From assembly GCF_030408795.1 (NCBI RefSeq), contig NZ_CP047211.1, positions 2,294,001-2,358,000 of the forward strand: a DNA stretch of 64,000 nucleotides, in the 5' to 3' direction. The DNA comes from Corynebacterium hansenii (GTDB lineage Bacteria > Actinomycetota > Actinomycetes > Mycobacteriales > Mycobacteriaceae). How positions within the stretch are numbered: position 1 is the first letter of the stretch; every line of letters starts with the position of its first letter. The notes beneath the pieces are model-generated. The model was given only the letters and a program-made list of their open reading frames with translations, had not been told where the DNA came from and made no database searches. Both the position numbers and the translations under genes were made by a program. This document shows positions 52,888 to 61,143 of this stretch, in pieces.

Positions 52888-53196
52888 CTACCTTCCCCTC
52901 GGGCGCATGCCCGAGTAGCGGCCGTAGGCCATGGCCGCGTTCGTCAGCGCCGCGTGCGCCGGGGTGTCGGAGGTGCCGTACTCCTTGTGGATCGCGTCGT
53001 CGTCGGTGTCGACCACCGTCACGGTGCCGCCACTGACCTCCACGGACATTCCGCCACGGTACGCGCCGGTCAACACCGGGGCCGCGCCTCGAGCGTCATT
53101 GACGATCTGGTTGGCGATCTCCCGCCGCCCCTCCAGCGTCTCCCGCTTCGTCTCCCGACGCAGCTGCTCCCGATACAGCGTCAGAATCGCTCTCAC
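52888..53196 (-). CDS. HK97 gp10-like head-tail connector
   Basis: A 102-residue protein ('LYREQLRRETKRETLEGRRE', 'IANQIVNDARGAAPVLTGAY', 'DTPAHAALTNAAMAYGRYSG') of the HK97 gp10-like family, a small protein needed at the head-tail joint. It lies in the standard position before the tail terminator, and its start overlaps the end of the 84-residue frame. Confidence 0.82.
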   Translation of the reverse strand: MRAILTLYREQLRRETKRETLEGRREIANQIVNDARGAAPVLTGAYRGGMSVEVSGGTVTVVDTDDDAIHKEYGTSDTPAHAALTNAAMAYGRYSGMRPRGR

Positions 53197-53350
53197 CGGC
53201 CGTCACCTCCTCCCTCTTCTTCCGCGCACGAGCTCGGGGCTTTCGAGCGTGTGCCTTAGCACGCTGGTGGGCACGGTCGTGAACGGAACCGATGGCGGTC
53301 CACACCTGGTTGCCGTCGTCGTCCACGAAGCTGGCCGTGATTCCGGTCAT
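53096..53350 (-). CDS. 84-residue frame overlapping two phage genes
   Basis: Starts by ATGA overlap with the preceding connector gene and runs 101 bases into the gp10-like gene in another frame. The N-terminal part ('MTGITASFVDDDGNQVWTAI', 'GSVHDRAHQRAKAHARKPRA') looks like real protein; the last part is an Asp/Ala/Gly tail made by the overlap. Small basic proteins of this type occur between connector genes in phages. It could be a true small gene or only a frame kept open by composition. Confidence 0.45.
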   Translation of the reverse strand: MTGITASFVDDDGNQVWTAIGSVHDRAHQRAKAHARKPRARARKKREEVTAGESDSDAVSGAAASGDEAGDAGGAAGDRQPDRQ

Positions 53351-53712
53351 TTCTTCTCCTTCGCCCGCCGCACTCGCACGGCGGTGTACTCGGGTGGGTG
53401 TCCGGGGATGCCTCGCGGCATGCCGTCACTGATGCACTGCCAGACGTGGCCCTCGGGACTGACCATTTCGTCTACGTCGTTGATCTCGCCAACGACTCCC
53501 GATCCGGGCAGGAACATCACGAGCCGCTCGTCTCGAGTGGCGTTGCCGGATACCTCTTCGACGCCGGTCCACAGCGGAGCCTGAACCAAACCGGTTCCGG
53601 GAATCTCCATCACCGTTCCGGCGGTATCGTTGCCCGTCACGGGATCAACGTTGCCTCCGCTGCGCTTGCGGTGAATCCAGCCCGGCTGGAAAAGCACGGT
53701 TGCGCTCACCAT
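53347..53712 (-). CDS. phage head-tail adaptor (stopper-like)
   Basis: A 121-residue beta-rich protein ('MVSATVLFQPGWIHRKRSGG', 'LVQAPLWTGVEEVSGNATRD', 'SPEGHVWQCISDG', 'PPEYTAVRVRRAKEKK'). Size and place, between the gp6/gp15-like connector and gp10-like protein, are those of the head-closure stopper. Homology is not strong enough to be certain. It overlaps both neighbours by a few bases. Confidence 0.72.
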   Translation of the reverse strand: MVSATVLFQPGWIHRKRSGGNVDPVTGNDTAGTVMEIPGTGLVQAPLWTGVEEVSGNATRDERLVMFLPGSGVVGEINDVDEMVSPEGHVWQCISDGMPRGIPGHPPEYTAVRVRRAKEKK

Positions 53713-54101
53713 GTCGTCCTCGGTTTCTTGCGGATGGAAAACACCCGCGGGGACGGGTCCGGTGGTGGGGTCAGGAGCATCAGCTCGTCGATCGTCAGGT
53801 ACAGCAGCGAGCCTTCCCCGGCGCCGCCGTTATCAGACCACTCCATGGACACTTCTGGGTATGAGAGTTTGTCCATGCCGCCGCGCCTGGTTTTGGCCAA
53901 AGCCCGGGAAACCATCTCTTCGATGACGCCGGCGACGACGCCGACGTCGAGCTTTCCTTCCTGCACCCTCGCGGCGGTGGTCGGAAAGCGCTGGGCAATG
54001 ATTGCCTCGGCGCGTATCACCCAGCGGCCGACCTGCTTGAGCTCCGTCTCGTTCAGGTCCGGCCAGACTTCGGGGAGAGGGTCAGTCAGCCACCTCGGCA
54101 T
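53706..54101 (-). CDS. phage head-tail connector, Gp19/Gp15/Gp42-like
   Basis: A 131-residue helical protein ('WPDLNETELKQVGRWVIRAE', 'AIIAQRFPTTAARVQEGKLD', 'VVAGVIEEMVSRALAKTRRG') matching the small helical adaptor family that sits under the portal. Overlaps the preceding gene by 20 bases and the next by seven, showing tight phage packing. Confidence 0.78.
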   Translation of the reverse strand: MPRWLTDPLPEVWPDLNETELKQVGRWVIRAEAIIAQRFPTTAARVQEGKLDVGVVAGVIEEMVSRALAKTRRGGMDKLSYPEVSMEWSDNGGAGEGSLLYLTIDELMLLTPPPDPSPRVFSIRKKPRTTW

Positions 54102-54492
54102 CGTCGGCCTCCTCGGTCAGGTCGGTGTCGGCGTGGAGCTCCCACAGATCCTTGAGCTCCGCGCGCTTGGCGCCCTCGGGCACCTCGATCCCGCGAGACT
54201 CGAGGAACTCCGCCCACGCCTTCGCAGAAGCGTTGCCCGCCGGCGGCTCGGCGTCCACGACGGGCTCGCCCGGCGCGCTGTCGGTGGGGTCGGTGCCGGT
54301 GTCGGGCTCGTCGTCGACGGTGCGCCCGACCGGGTCGTCGGTGTTGGCGTCGGTATCGGACAGGTCGACGGTGTAGCCCTGCCGGTGGTAGTACTCCAGC
54401 TGGGTGATCGTCGGGTTGTTGCAGACGCCGTCGACGAAGGTGTCCGCGCCGACCCTGCCGCTGAAATCGCTGTTGGGGGCGTGGATGCGCAT
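54082..54492 (-). CDS. acidic phage protein with HeH/LEM-like C-terminus
   Basis: A 136-residue protein. The N-terminus ('HAPNSDFSGRVGADTFVDGV') resembles proteins following the capsid gene in actinophages; the middle is an acidic Asp/Thr/Pro linker; the C-terminus ('ASAKAWAEFLESRGIEVPEG', 'AKRAELKDLWEL') fits a small helix-extension-helix (LEM-like) fold, which often binds DNA or proteins. It starts at the capsid stop with one base overlap. Role unknown. Confidence 0.7.
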   Translation of the reverse strand: MRIHAPNSDFSGRVGADTFVDGVCNNPTITQLEYYHRQGYTVDLSDTDANTDDPVGRTVDDEPDTGTDPTDSAPGEPVVDAEPPAGNASAKAWAEFLESRGIEVPEGAKRAELKDLWELHADTDLTEEADDAEVAD

Positions 54493-55475
54493 TAGGACGC
54501 CGCCACCTTGATGTTGCGGAAGACGGCGGCGGCCTTGGTGGCCTTGAGGGCCACGGCGGCCGGGCCGAATTCGACCTCACCTCGCTTGACGGCGCCGGCG
54601 GTGGAGAAGTCGGGCAGCCAGGTGCGGACCAGCTGGCCGGTCGTGGTGGACACGCCGTGGAAGCCGTCGAGGCCGACGCGGTAGGCGTAGAGCGACGTGG
54701 TGCCCGTGCCGGAGATCGGGATGATCGGGTCGTTGGTGCCGGGCTTGGTGCCGGCGTCGGCGAGGAGGATCGAACCGTAGGCCTCTCGTTCGATCGGGCG
54801 GCCGTTGGGTCCGAGGAGGCCTTCGACGGGGTTCTTGACGTACTGTCCGGCGCGGCGGGCCGCGGCGCGGACGCGCGCCATGGCCCGGGAGTTGCCGAGG
54901 ATGATCGTCGGCGAGCCGTCGAGCAGCGCCAGGAACTCGTCGATGGCGTCGAGAGCCTTGTGCTCGGCGCGCGGGTTGGTGTCGAAGTCGGTCCAGTCGG
55001 TGGTGCCGGGGTTGTACTCGGTGGACGAGCCGATGAGTGCCTTGTCCAGTCCGTCGAAGCCGTTGGCCTCGACGGCAGTGTCGCCGTTGATCACGGCGTC
55101 GGCGAACTTGGCCTGGGCGGCCTTGATCTTCTGGCCCATCTGCAGGGAGACCTCGTTGGAGGCCGCCGGGCCGATGTTGGCCAGCACGCGGTCGATGGAG
55201 AACGAGCCGCCGAGGACGGCGAGGTCGACCGAGTGGCGCTCGGTGGTGACGTTCTGGTCGACGTACTCGGTATTGAGCTCGCGGAACGCGGCGGTGGCCT
55301 GGGTCTTGAGTCGGCGGTAGCCGTAGGACATCGTCGCGCCGCCGCCGGCCGGGTTGACGGCGGTGTCGAAGATCATGGTGTCCATGATCGCCGAGCCCTT
55401 GCGGAACTCGTCGATGACTGCCGGGTCGTAGTCTTCCTGGGCGTTGAGCTTGGCGTCTTCCAGGGTGATGGCCAT
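54492..55475 (-). CDS. major capsid protein
   Basis: A 327-residue protein with HK97-fold features: an N-terminal helix ('LNAQEDYDPAVIDEFRKGSA'), 'MSYGYRRLKTQATAAFRELN', the spine helix 'QKIKAAQAKFADAVINGDTA', 'SPTIILGNSRAMARVRAAAR' and a beta-rich end ('SLYAYRVGLDGFHGVSTTTG'). It follows the scaffold gene, so it would assemble as in other siphoviruses; no fused protease is seen. Confidence 0.9.
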   Translation of the reverse strand: MAITLEDAKLNAQEDYDPAVIDEFRKGSAIMDTMIFDTAVNPAGGGATMSYGYRRLKTQATAAFRELNTEYVDQNVTTERHSVDLAVLGGSFSIDRVLANIGPAASNEVSLQMGQKIKAAQAKFADAVINGDTAVEANGFDGLDKALIGSSTEYNPGTTDWTDFDTNPRAEHKALDAIDEFLALLDGSPTIILGNSRAMARVRAAARRAGQYVKNPVEGLLGPNGRPIEREAYGSILLADAGTKPGTNDPIIPISGTGTTSLYAYRVGLDGFHGVSTTTGQLVRTWLPDFSTAGAVKRGEVEFGPAAVALKATKAAAVFRNIKVAAS

Positions 55476-55489
55476 TGGTGGGCCCCTTT

Positions 55490-56134
55490 CTAGTTGGTGA
55501 ATCCGTAATGCGCATTGAGCGCGTCGGTGAGGTTGGCCGCTGCCTTGGCGGCGCGGCCACGACCCTGGCTCGGGTCGGAGGGGCCCGTGTACGGGCCCAG
55601 GGCGTCGGCCAACTGCTTGGCGTCCGCGCGCATCTCCTCGGGCGTCTCACCCTGGATGCGGCCCGCCATCGCGGCGGGGATCTTCAGCTCCGCGGCGACC
55701 GCCGCACGCTGTCGTTCGTGTTCGATCGCCGCGAGCTTCGCGACGACCTCGTCGTGTTTGGCTTTCAGTGCCTCGAGGTCGGCCGTGGCCTTCTCGGCCT
55801 CGGTCATTCCCTCGCGCTGGCGTTCCTTCTCCGCCGCCTCGAGCTCCGCGAGACGGGCCTCGGCCGCCTGGCGCTTGTCGCGCTCGCGGGCAAGGTCGGC
55901 GAGGACCGCCTCCTTCGAGCCGCGGCCCTTGGGGTCTTCCCCATCACCGTCGTCACCGTCGTCGCTCGCGCCGCTGCGATCGTCGTTGTCTCCGGTGTCC
56001 TGGTCGCCCCGGTCGCCATTGCCCGGCGCGGCGCCGTCGTTGCCGGCAGGCGGGGTGGGATCGTTGTTGGTGGCGCCGGGGCCGGCGGTGTTGGGGCCCT
56101 CGATGAAGCGGAGCCACGGGCGGTTGGTCTTCAT
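55490..56134 (-). CDS. phage scaffolding protein
   Basis: A 214-residue protein: a disordered Asp/Gly/Asn-rich first third, a long coiled coil ('EAVLADLARERDKRQAAEAR', 'LAELEAAEKERQREG', 'ATADLEALKAKHDEVVAKLA') and an Ala-rich helical end ('MAGRIQGETPEEMRADAKQL') that likely binds capsid subunits. Directly upstream of the capsid gene, the standard position. It is expected to leave the head during maturation. Confidence 0.87.
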   Translation of the reverse strand: MKTNRPWLRFIEGPNTAGPGATNNDPTPPAGNDGAAPGNGDRGDQDTGDNDDRSGASDDGDDGDGEDPKGRGSKEAVLADLARERDKRQAAEARLAELEAAEKERQREGMTEAEKATADLEALKAKHDEVVAKLAAIEHERQRAAVAAELKIPAAMAGRIQGETPEEMRADAKQLADALGPYTGPSDPSQGRGRAAKAAANLTDALNAHYGFTN

Positions 56135-56170
56135 GGTGGTGTCCTATCTGCCCGTTTTCGGGCATAGAAA

Positions 56171-56200
56171 AACCCCGCCACCCATCTCGGGTGCGGGGTT
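56171..56200 (-). terminator. terminator between the MuF unit and the scaffold gene
   Basis: AACCCCGC-ACCC/GGGT-GCGGGGTT with one bulged C and a TTTTT tail on the minus strand. Confidence 0.65.
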
Positions 56201-56222
56201 GGCGCGAAGTTGCGCTGGTTGT

Positions 56223-56414
56223 CTAGAGCGAAACGCCTGCGGGGATTCCGGCGTCGCTGTACTGGGACATTCGGTCGGACGGTCGGATCAGTCCGAGCCC
56301 GGCCATGATGTCCGCGTATTCCTCAGCTTCATGCTTGAGCATCAGGCACTCGTCCATGAAGCCCTGGACATGTTCGTCCCAAGGTGCATCGAGCCGGACA
56401 GTGTGCATCATCAT
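56223..56414 (-). CDS. 63-residue protein behind the MuF metallopeptidase, possible immunity gene
   Basis: Starts four bases after the MuF stop (TAA-CACC-ATG) with three ATG codons in a row, and ends just before a terminator, so it is made with MuF. The protein is acidic with two helices ('DEHVQGFMDECLMLKHEAEE', 'YADIMAGLGLIRPSDRMS'). No family is recognised. Small acidic proteins directly behind MuF-toxin fusions often act as their immunity proteins; this function is a hypothesis. A separate reading start at 56480 exists but lies inside MuF. Confidence 0.55.
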   Translation of the reverse strand: MMMHTVRLDAPWDEHVQGFMDECLMLKHEAEEYADIMAGLGLIRPSDRMSQYSDAGIPAGVSL

Positions 56415-56418
56415 GGTG

Positions 56419-58098
56419 TTAACCGTATACGCCTCTAAAAAACCTGTCCAGAGCAGGGACGACAAACTCTTCGAAATCATCGTCAGGCCATTGGGCGTAG
56501 CCGTCCAAATCCTCTCCTCCGCGGTGCCGGGCGACGACGTTATTCAATCGAGGGGCCTTCGACTTCACCGCCACCCATTGTGCATACGCCCTGGCGAAAA
56601 CCTCTGGGTCAGATGCGAGATAACGCTGATGCGAAACGTCCTTGGTCCCCTGGGCCTTGGTGCTTTCCAAGAGCCGCACAGTTCTTGATCTCCTGATCTC
56701 CTTCATCGCCGTGTCGAATTCCGAACGGTGCTGGCTCCGAAGCGACCAGTCGATGTGATGCCCGAGCTCGTGAAGAACCGTGAGTTCTTGTCCCTGCCGT
56801 GTGCCATTGATGTCGATGCGGTTTTCTCTTAGATACGAGGTTCCACGCACCATGCTCTCTCCCGCGGGGACCCCGAACCGATCCCTCTTCATGAGTCGAA
56901 CCTGTGGCTTCGGAAGCACAGCACCCGGCCCATGGGCCGCCCGCGCATAGCCAAAAGCCCGCTCAGAACGGGCTCTCAACTGCGCCGGCGTAGTCGTGAT
57001 GCGCCGGTCGTAGTCGTGAACCGACCTTGCGTCAACGCGAGCTCGGCGCGCCCGGCGCGGCCCTCGGTTGCGGTTGATGTCGGCGAGGACGTCGTCAAGT
57101 CGGCGCCCCGGCGGGACACTGGTGATGTAGCCGTGCCGGTACAACTGCGCGATACGGCGCTTCGGATCGCCCTCGGTCTGCCGGACGATCTGGGGCACCG
57201 TCAGCCGGTCGAATGCCGGTGTTCCCCGGGGCACGTCGTCGGTGCCCAGGTAGTACTGGATGGCCCGGCTTCGCCGTGTCGTTCCTGAACGCGTGTACCG
57301 CTGTCCCACTGCCGCCATTCCCGATTGGGCGTTGACGACTTGGGCGAGATCAGCGCCCTCCCGGATCGCCGCGGCGCCTGACCGGGTGAAGTACTTGTTC
57401 TGGTCATCCTCGGACAGGCTGTTGAAGAACGCCATGCCGTCGAACTCCGGGCCCTCCCATGTGTCATCCGAGTCCATCGGGATCGGGATCTGCGAGCAGT
57501 CGCACCCGGGGTGGCGCTGGAACGGCTCGTCCCAGAACCCCTTCTTCCCCGCCAGCACGGCGCACCGGCTGCACGACGGCGGAGTCAGGATCCGGACGTA
57601 GAGCGTGCGGGGAGTCGCCAGCCCAGCCACCATCTTCGCCATCCGCGACGTGTCCGACAGCGCGGTTTGGGTGATCGTGGCCAGAAGCTCCCCGCCGGCT
57701 TGCCATGCGCGCAGCGGCGTCGACCCCGTTGCGAGGCGTTCTCGCACCCGGTTGGCGACGGCGGCGGGGATGAGGTCCAGCGGATCCCCATCGGGCATGC
57801 GGCCGGCGAACGCCCCGGGGCGGATATGCCCCAGGGGTTCGAGCTGGTAGCCCTGCGCCGTCAGGATCATCCCGTGAGTGAGCTGGACGAGCTCCGCGTT
57901 GTCGTACTGGGCTTGCGCGACGACGCGGATGACGTCCTGGCCTCGGGTGCGCTCCCAGTAGTCGATGTCCATCGGGCGTTTTCGGGGCATGACGTCGACA
58001 CGCAGTTCCTGCAGCGCGCCGCGGATGACCGCCTGGCGGGCCTCAGCTTCCTCGCGTGCCCCCTTTGGCAGTGCCCGCGTGGACCTGGTGACCCCCAT
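56419..58098 (-). CDS. MuF-type minor head protein with C-terminal zinc metallopeptidase domain
   Basis: A 559-residue protein. Residues 1-330 are a MuF/VG15-like minor head protein ('ADLAQVVNAQSGMAAVGQRY', Cys cluster 'TPPSCSRCAVLAGKKGFWDE' and 'HPGCDC'). The C-terminal ~160 residues form a metallopeptidase: 'VLHELGHHIDWSL' (HELGHH 443-448) with a likely third ligand in 'ASDPEVFARAYAQWV' (from about 498). The DNA of the peptidase part is clearly less GC-rich than the MuF part, as if added later. MuF proteins enter the host with DNA; some carry toxin domains at this end. Start overlaps the portal stop by one base. Confidence 0.85.
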   Translation of the reverse strand: MGVTRSTRALPKGAREEAEARQAVIRGALQELRVDVMPRKRPMDIDYWERTRGQDVIRVVAQAQYDNAELVQLTHGMILTAQGYQLEPLGHIRPGAFAGRMPDGDPLDLIPAAVANRVRERLATGSTPLRAWQAGGELLATITQTALSDTSRMAKMVAGLATPRTLYVRILTPPSCSRCAVLAGKKGFWDEPFQRHPGCDCSQIPIPMDSDDTWEGPEFDGMAFFNSLSEDDQNKYFTRSGAAAIREGADLAQVVNAQSGMAAVGQRYTRSGTTRRSRAIQYYLGTDDVPRGTPAFDRLTVPQIVRQTEGDPKRRIAQLYRHGYITSVPPGRRLDDVLADINRNRGPRRARRARVDARSVHDYDRRITTTPAQLRARSERAFGYARAAHGPGAVLPKPQVRLMKRDRFGVPAGESMVRGTSYLRENRIDINGTRQGQELTVLHELGHHIDWSLRSQHRSEFDTAMKEIRRSRTVRLLESTKAQGTKDVSHQRYLASDPEVFARAYAQWVAVKSKAPRLNNVVARHRGGEDLDGYAQWPDDDFEEFVVPALDRFFRGVYG

Positions 58099-59480
58099 CA
58101 GCCACCACCTCCGGCATAGGCGGACGAGTCACCGAACGGTGGTCGCTCGAGCTTGTCGTCCGTGGAAAACACGCCGCGGGATTCCTCGTCGAGCCACCGC
58201 ATTTCCTGGTCGATGCGGGCCTGCGAGTAGCCCATCTCATGCATGGCGCCGCGGGCCGACAGCACCGGGACTCCTCCGGTGCGCTTGGACACCGAGTCAG
58301 CCATCTCCGACAGCGTCGGCGTGCCCGGGTTGCGCCACTCCAGCTTGATCGGCGAGCCTTCGGGCCAGTTTCCGAGCCTCATGCGCTCGGCGATGCCCAG
58401 CACCCAGCCCCACATGGAGCCGGCGACCGTGTCCATTCGCTCGGCGGTTCGGGTCATGCGGGTCTCGTCGGCCTTGATGCCGCCCTCGGAGGCCGGATTG
58501 ACGGTGGAGTGCCCCAGCATCCGCAGAGGCAGACCCGTGGCCCCGGACACCTGCTTGGTACACAACTCCATCGCGTTGATGAACCCATCGAGGCTGCCGG
58601 CAGGCAGCTGCTCGATGGATGCGCCGTCCTTCTTCGACGCGGAGATCGCCCAGATCGCGCCGAGGTAGGTGTCCCACTCGTCCAACGGTTCGCCGGTATC
58701 CGGGTCGACGAAGTCCTGCCGGGTCAGCCCGTAGGCGATCTTCTGCGGCGTGGACAGGGCTTCCATCGCCACCTGCAGATTCAGGACGATACGGGAGGCC
58801 ATGTCCGTCCAGTGTTTGACGTCGGCCATCATCGTCGTGCCCTTCCACCGGCCCGACCTGCGGCGGGTGTAGGCCACGACGATGGGAACGCGCCCCAAGT
58901 TGTGGCGACGCCGCTCGTCATCGGCCCACTTGCCCTTCTGCCGCGAGATGTAGATCGTCTCGTCGGGCAGGTACAGGGTCAGGTGTTCCATCAGCCCCGT
59001 GTCCTCGTTGGTGTAGACCCGCAGGGCGGCCACCATGCGGCGCGTCAGGGGGTCGACCTTCACGGCGAAGTCTCGCGGCGACTCCACCCGGATAACCGGG
59101 CGAGTCTGGCCGTGCTCGCGGTCGGGCCAGCCGACCGAAACGACGGCGCGGCCCAGGACGAGGAGGTCCCGGTGCGCCAGCTGCGACTCGGAATCGAGGT
59201 TGTTGGCGTCCCAGTCGATGCGCAGGTCCTTGTCCTCGGTCGTGCTTCCGCTGCGCAACAGCAGCCGCGGTTCCATCCGCGATTCGATGGTCTCCACCCA
59301 GGTACGGCACCAGGACATGGGGAACGCAAACGCCTCCATCTCCGGGGGGATGGAGATTCCCAGCTGCCGGACGCGCTGTTGGGCGTCGAAGTAGCGCTCG
59401 TTTTCCTCGTCCTCACGACGCTGCTTCATCCACTCGAGGTGGAGCTCGTGCAGCAGCCGCGTTTCGTCCTTCGTGAGCAC
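58098..59480 (-). CDS. portal protein
   Basis: A 460-residue SPP1 gp6-like portal forming the dodecameric ring through which DNA is packaged. Seen: 'YFDAQQRVRQLGISIPPEME', 'RTWVETIESRMEPRLLLRSG', 'RVESPRDFAVKVDPLTRRMV', 'GRVPIVVAYTRRRSGRWKGT' and 'LGHSTVNPASEGGIKADETR', the last typical of the portal core. Full length, right after the terminase genes. Confidence 0.92.
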   Translation of the reverse strand: MLTKDETRLLHELHLEWMKQRREDEENERYFDAQQRVRQLGISIPPEMEAFAFPMSWCRTWVETIESRMEPRLLLRSGSTTEDKDLRIDWDANNLDSESQLAHRDLLVLGRAVVSVGWPDREHGQTRPVIRVESPRDFAVKVDPLTRRMVAALRVYTNEDTGLMEHLTLYLPDETIYISRQKGKWADDERRRHNLGRVPIVVAYTRRRSGRWKGTTMMADVKHWTDMASRIVLNLQVAMEALSTPQKIAYGLTRQDFVDPDTGEPLDEWDTYLGAIWAISASKKDGASIEQLPAGSLDGFINAMELCTKQVSGATGLPLRMLGHSTVNPASEGGIKADETRMTRTAERMDTVAGSMWGWVLGIAERMRLGNWPEGSPIKLEWRNPGTPTLSEMADSVSKRTGGVPVLSARGAMHEMGYSQARIDQEMRWLDEESRGVFSTDDKLERPPFGDSSAYAGGGG

Positions 59481-59483
59481 CAG

Positions 59484-60113
59484 CTACCTCCTTCCCCGGC
59501 CAAACACCAGTACCTTCGTGTCCGATTTCGGGCGCCAGCCCGCCGCATGTGCGTCCATCGCCGCCTCGTGGGCCAACACCGTGGCCATGGCGGGGTCGAT
59601 TTTCTGTGTTTCGCTGGCCTTGGCCAGCACCCATTTCTGCCCTGGCTTGGCCGCCTTTTTCGCGTTGGCCACCGCCAACGTCGTCAGTGGGCAGCCATCG
59701 TGTCGGATGCGACCGGTGGACAAGTCCGTGCCGAAACGCTCCAACGCCGGATGCATGCGTCGTACCGAGTTCGTCGGCCACTCCAGGACGTGATCTTCGC
59801 CGTGGGACAGGGCCCAGTCGCCGATCTCCGACCGCCAATCCTGCGGGTCGCAGTACATCCGCTCGACCGACCACGTGGCGAACAGCTCGTCGACGGCGGC
59901 GTGGACCTCGTCCCGGGGAATCTGGCCGCCCCATTCATCGGGGTTCCAGATCGTCGGCCGCCTGTCCGGGCCGTACCGCGGAGTGAACGACAGGCCGTCG
60001 AACGTCTCACCGCGGATCGCGGTCCAGTCGTTGGACTCCGAGCCGTCAAACCCCAGGCAGATTGTCGTTTGCGGGTCAGGATTCGGCAGCCACCTCGGCA
60101 ACACGTCCTGCAT
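59484..60113 (-). CDS. terminase large subunit, nuclease part (separate frame)
   Basis: 209 residues from ATG 60113, in the +1 frame relative to the ATPase gene, which it overlaps by 38 bases. The RNase H-like nuclease is visible: 'TTICLGFDGSESNDWTAIRG' (first Asp), 'VERMYCDPQDWRSEI' (second acidic site) and 'WVLAKASETQKIDPAMATVL'. An SD-like GGGAGG lies six bases before the ATG. In relatives ATPase and nuclease are one protein; here either they are made separately by coupling, or this is a frameshift. The frame is open upstream of the ATG but reads nonsense. Confidence 0.8.
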   Translation of the reverse strand: MQDVLPRWLPNPDPQTTICLGFDGSESNDWTAIRGETFDGLSFTPRYGPDRRPTIWNPDEWGGQIPRDEVHAAVDELFATWSVERMYCDPQDWRSEIGDWALSHGEDHVLEWPTNSVRRMHPALERFGTDLSTGRIRHDGCPLTTLAVANAKKAAKPGQKWVLAKASETQKIDPAMATVLAHEAAMDAHAAGWRPKSDTKVLVFGRGRR

Positions 60114-61143
60114 AGCGAGCCTCCCAGAGTCCATCGGGCAGCCATGAGCCGCGGCCGTAGGTGATGATGTTCCCGAAAAACCGCGCGGCCTGTTGCGGGT
60201 CCTTCGCGGAGATGTCGGCGGCCTCGGCCAAGATCGAATCGATGTCGACCCACGGAGAACCGCGGTAGACGTGCTCGAGGATCTTTCGCCGCTCCTCGAC
60301 GCGGCTCCACCGCAGCCCAGACGGGGGCCGGCGGTAGAACACGTGGACGTCATCCATCGCTCGCTCGTAGGTTTGCTGGGCCACCGAGTTCTCCGACGCG
60401 TCCCACGCATTGGTCGTCTCGATCGCGCGGCCGCCCATGCCGGCCAAGCCGCGGCGCTGCGCGTCGGCGACAGCCTCCATCCGATTCGACTTCGTCCACA
60501 GGCCCGTCTCGTCCTGGCCGACGAAGCTCACCGGGTTGCCGACGCGAGAATTGGCATTCGCCGTCACCACGTCGATGCGGTCAGCGTCCTCACCGCCCTC
60601 ATGCCCAAGGACGCGGACGAAGTTGCCGCGGTCGGCGAGCAGATGGCGCAGCGGGCCGAGCTGGATCATCGACCGCAAAGGCCGGTAGGTGTTGTCCACC
60701 TGGTCCTCCGACGTCGCCGTCATCTGGATCAGCGGCGACGGGTGCGGCCGGCCCTTCGGTTCGCCCGGCAAGTACTCGTGCCGGAAGCCGTAATCGTCCT
60801 CGTAGACCTCACCCTCTTCCGCCCACCCATCGAACTCGACCGGGCCGACCGCCTGGAGGATGTGCATCGACGCCATCCACGGCCCCTTCCCCGTCTTCTG
60901 AGGGCCGACGACAAGCTGGCGGCGGTACTCGAACGCCTGATTTCGCAGCGGCGCCCCGTCCCATTCCAGCCCGGCGCGGATCTGGCCGAATTTTGCGGAG
61001 CACCAGAACTGCCAATCGGACCAGACGAAGGGCTTGCCGCGGTCATACCCATCTGGGATGCGGCAGTAGTACTGGACCCAGGCGTCCCAGAGGTCGCCGA
61101 GGGTGGGGAAATCGACGACCCAGTCGTCGGAGTCGCTATGCAC
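60076..61143 (-). CDS. terminase large subunit, ATPase part
   Basis: A 355-residue packaging motor ATPase. Walker A is in 'RRQLVVGPQKTGKGPWMAS' (GPQKTGKG); Walker B is in 'NPVSFVGQDETGLWTKSNRM'; the coupling segment is 'LAGMGGRAIETTNAWDASEN'. It ends with 'WEARYAGRVAEVAAES', where relatives continue into the nuclease domain, which here is in another frame. The start overlaps the small terminase stop by eight bases. Confidence 0.88.
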   Translation of the reverse strand: MHSDSDDWVVDFPTLGDLWDAWVQYYCRIPDGYDRGKPFVWSDWQFWCSAKFGQIRAGLEWDGAPLRNQAFEYRRQLVVGPQKTGKGPWMASMHILQAVGPVEFDGWAEEGEVYEDDYGFRHEYLPGEPKGRPHPSPLIQMTATSEDQVDNTYRPLRSMIQLGPLRHLLADRGNFVRVLGHEGGEDADRIDVVTANANSRVGNPVSFVGQDETGLWTKSNRMEAVADAQRRGLAGMGGRAIETTNAWDASENSVAQQTYERAMDDVHVFYRRPPSGLRWSRVEERRKILEHVYRGSPWVDIDSILAEAADISAKDPQQAARFFGNIITYGRGSWLPDGLWEARYAGRVAEVAAES

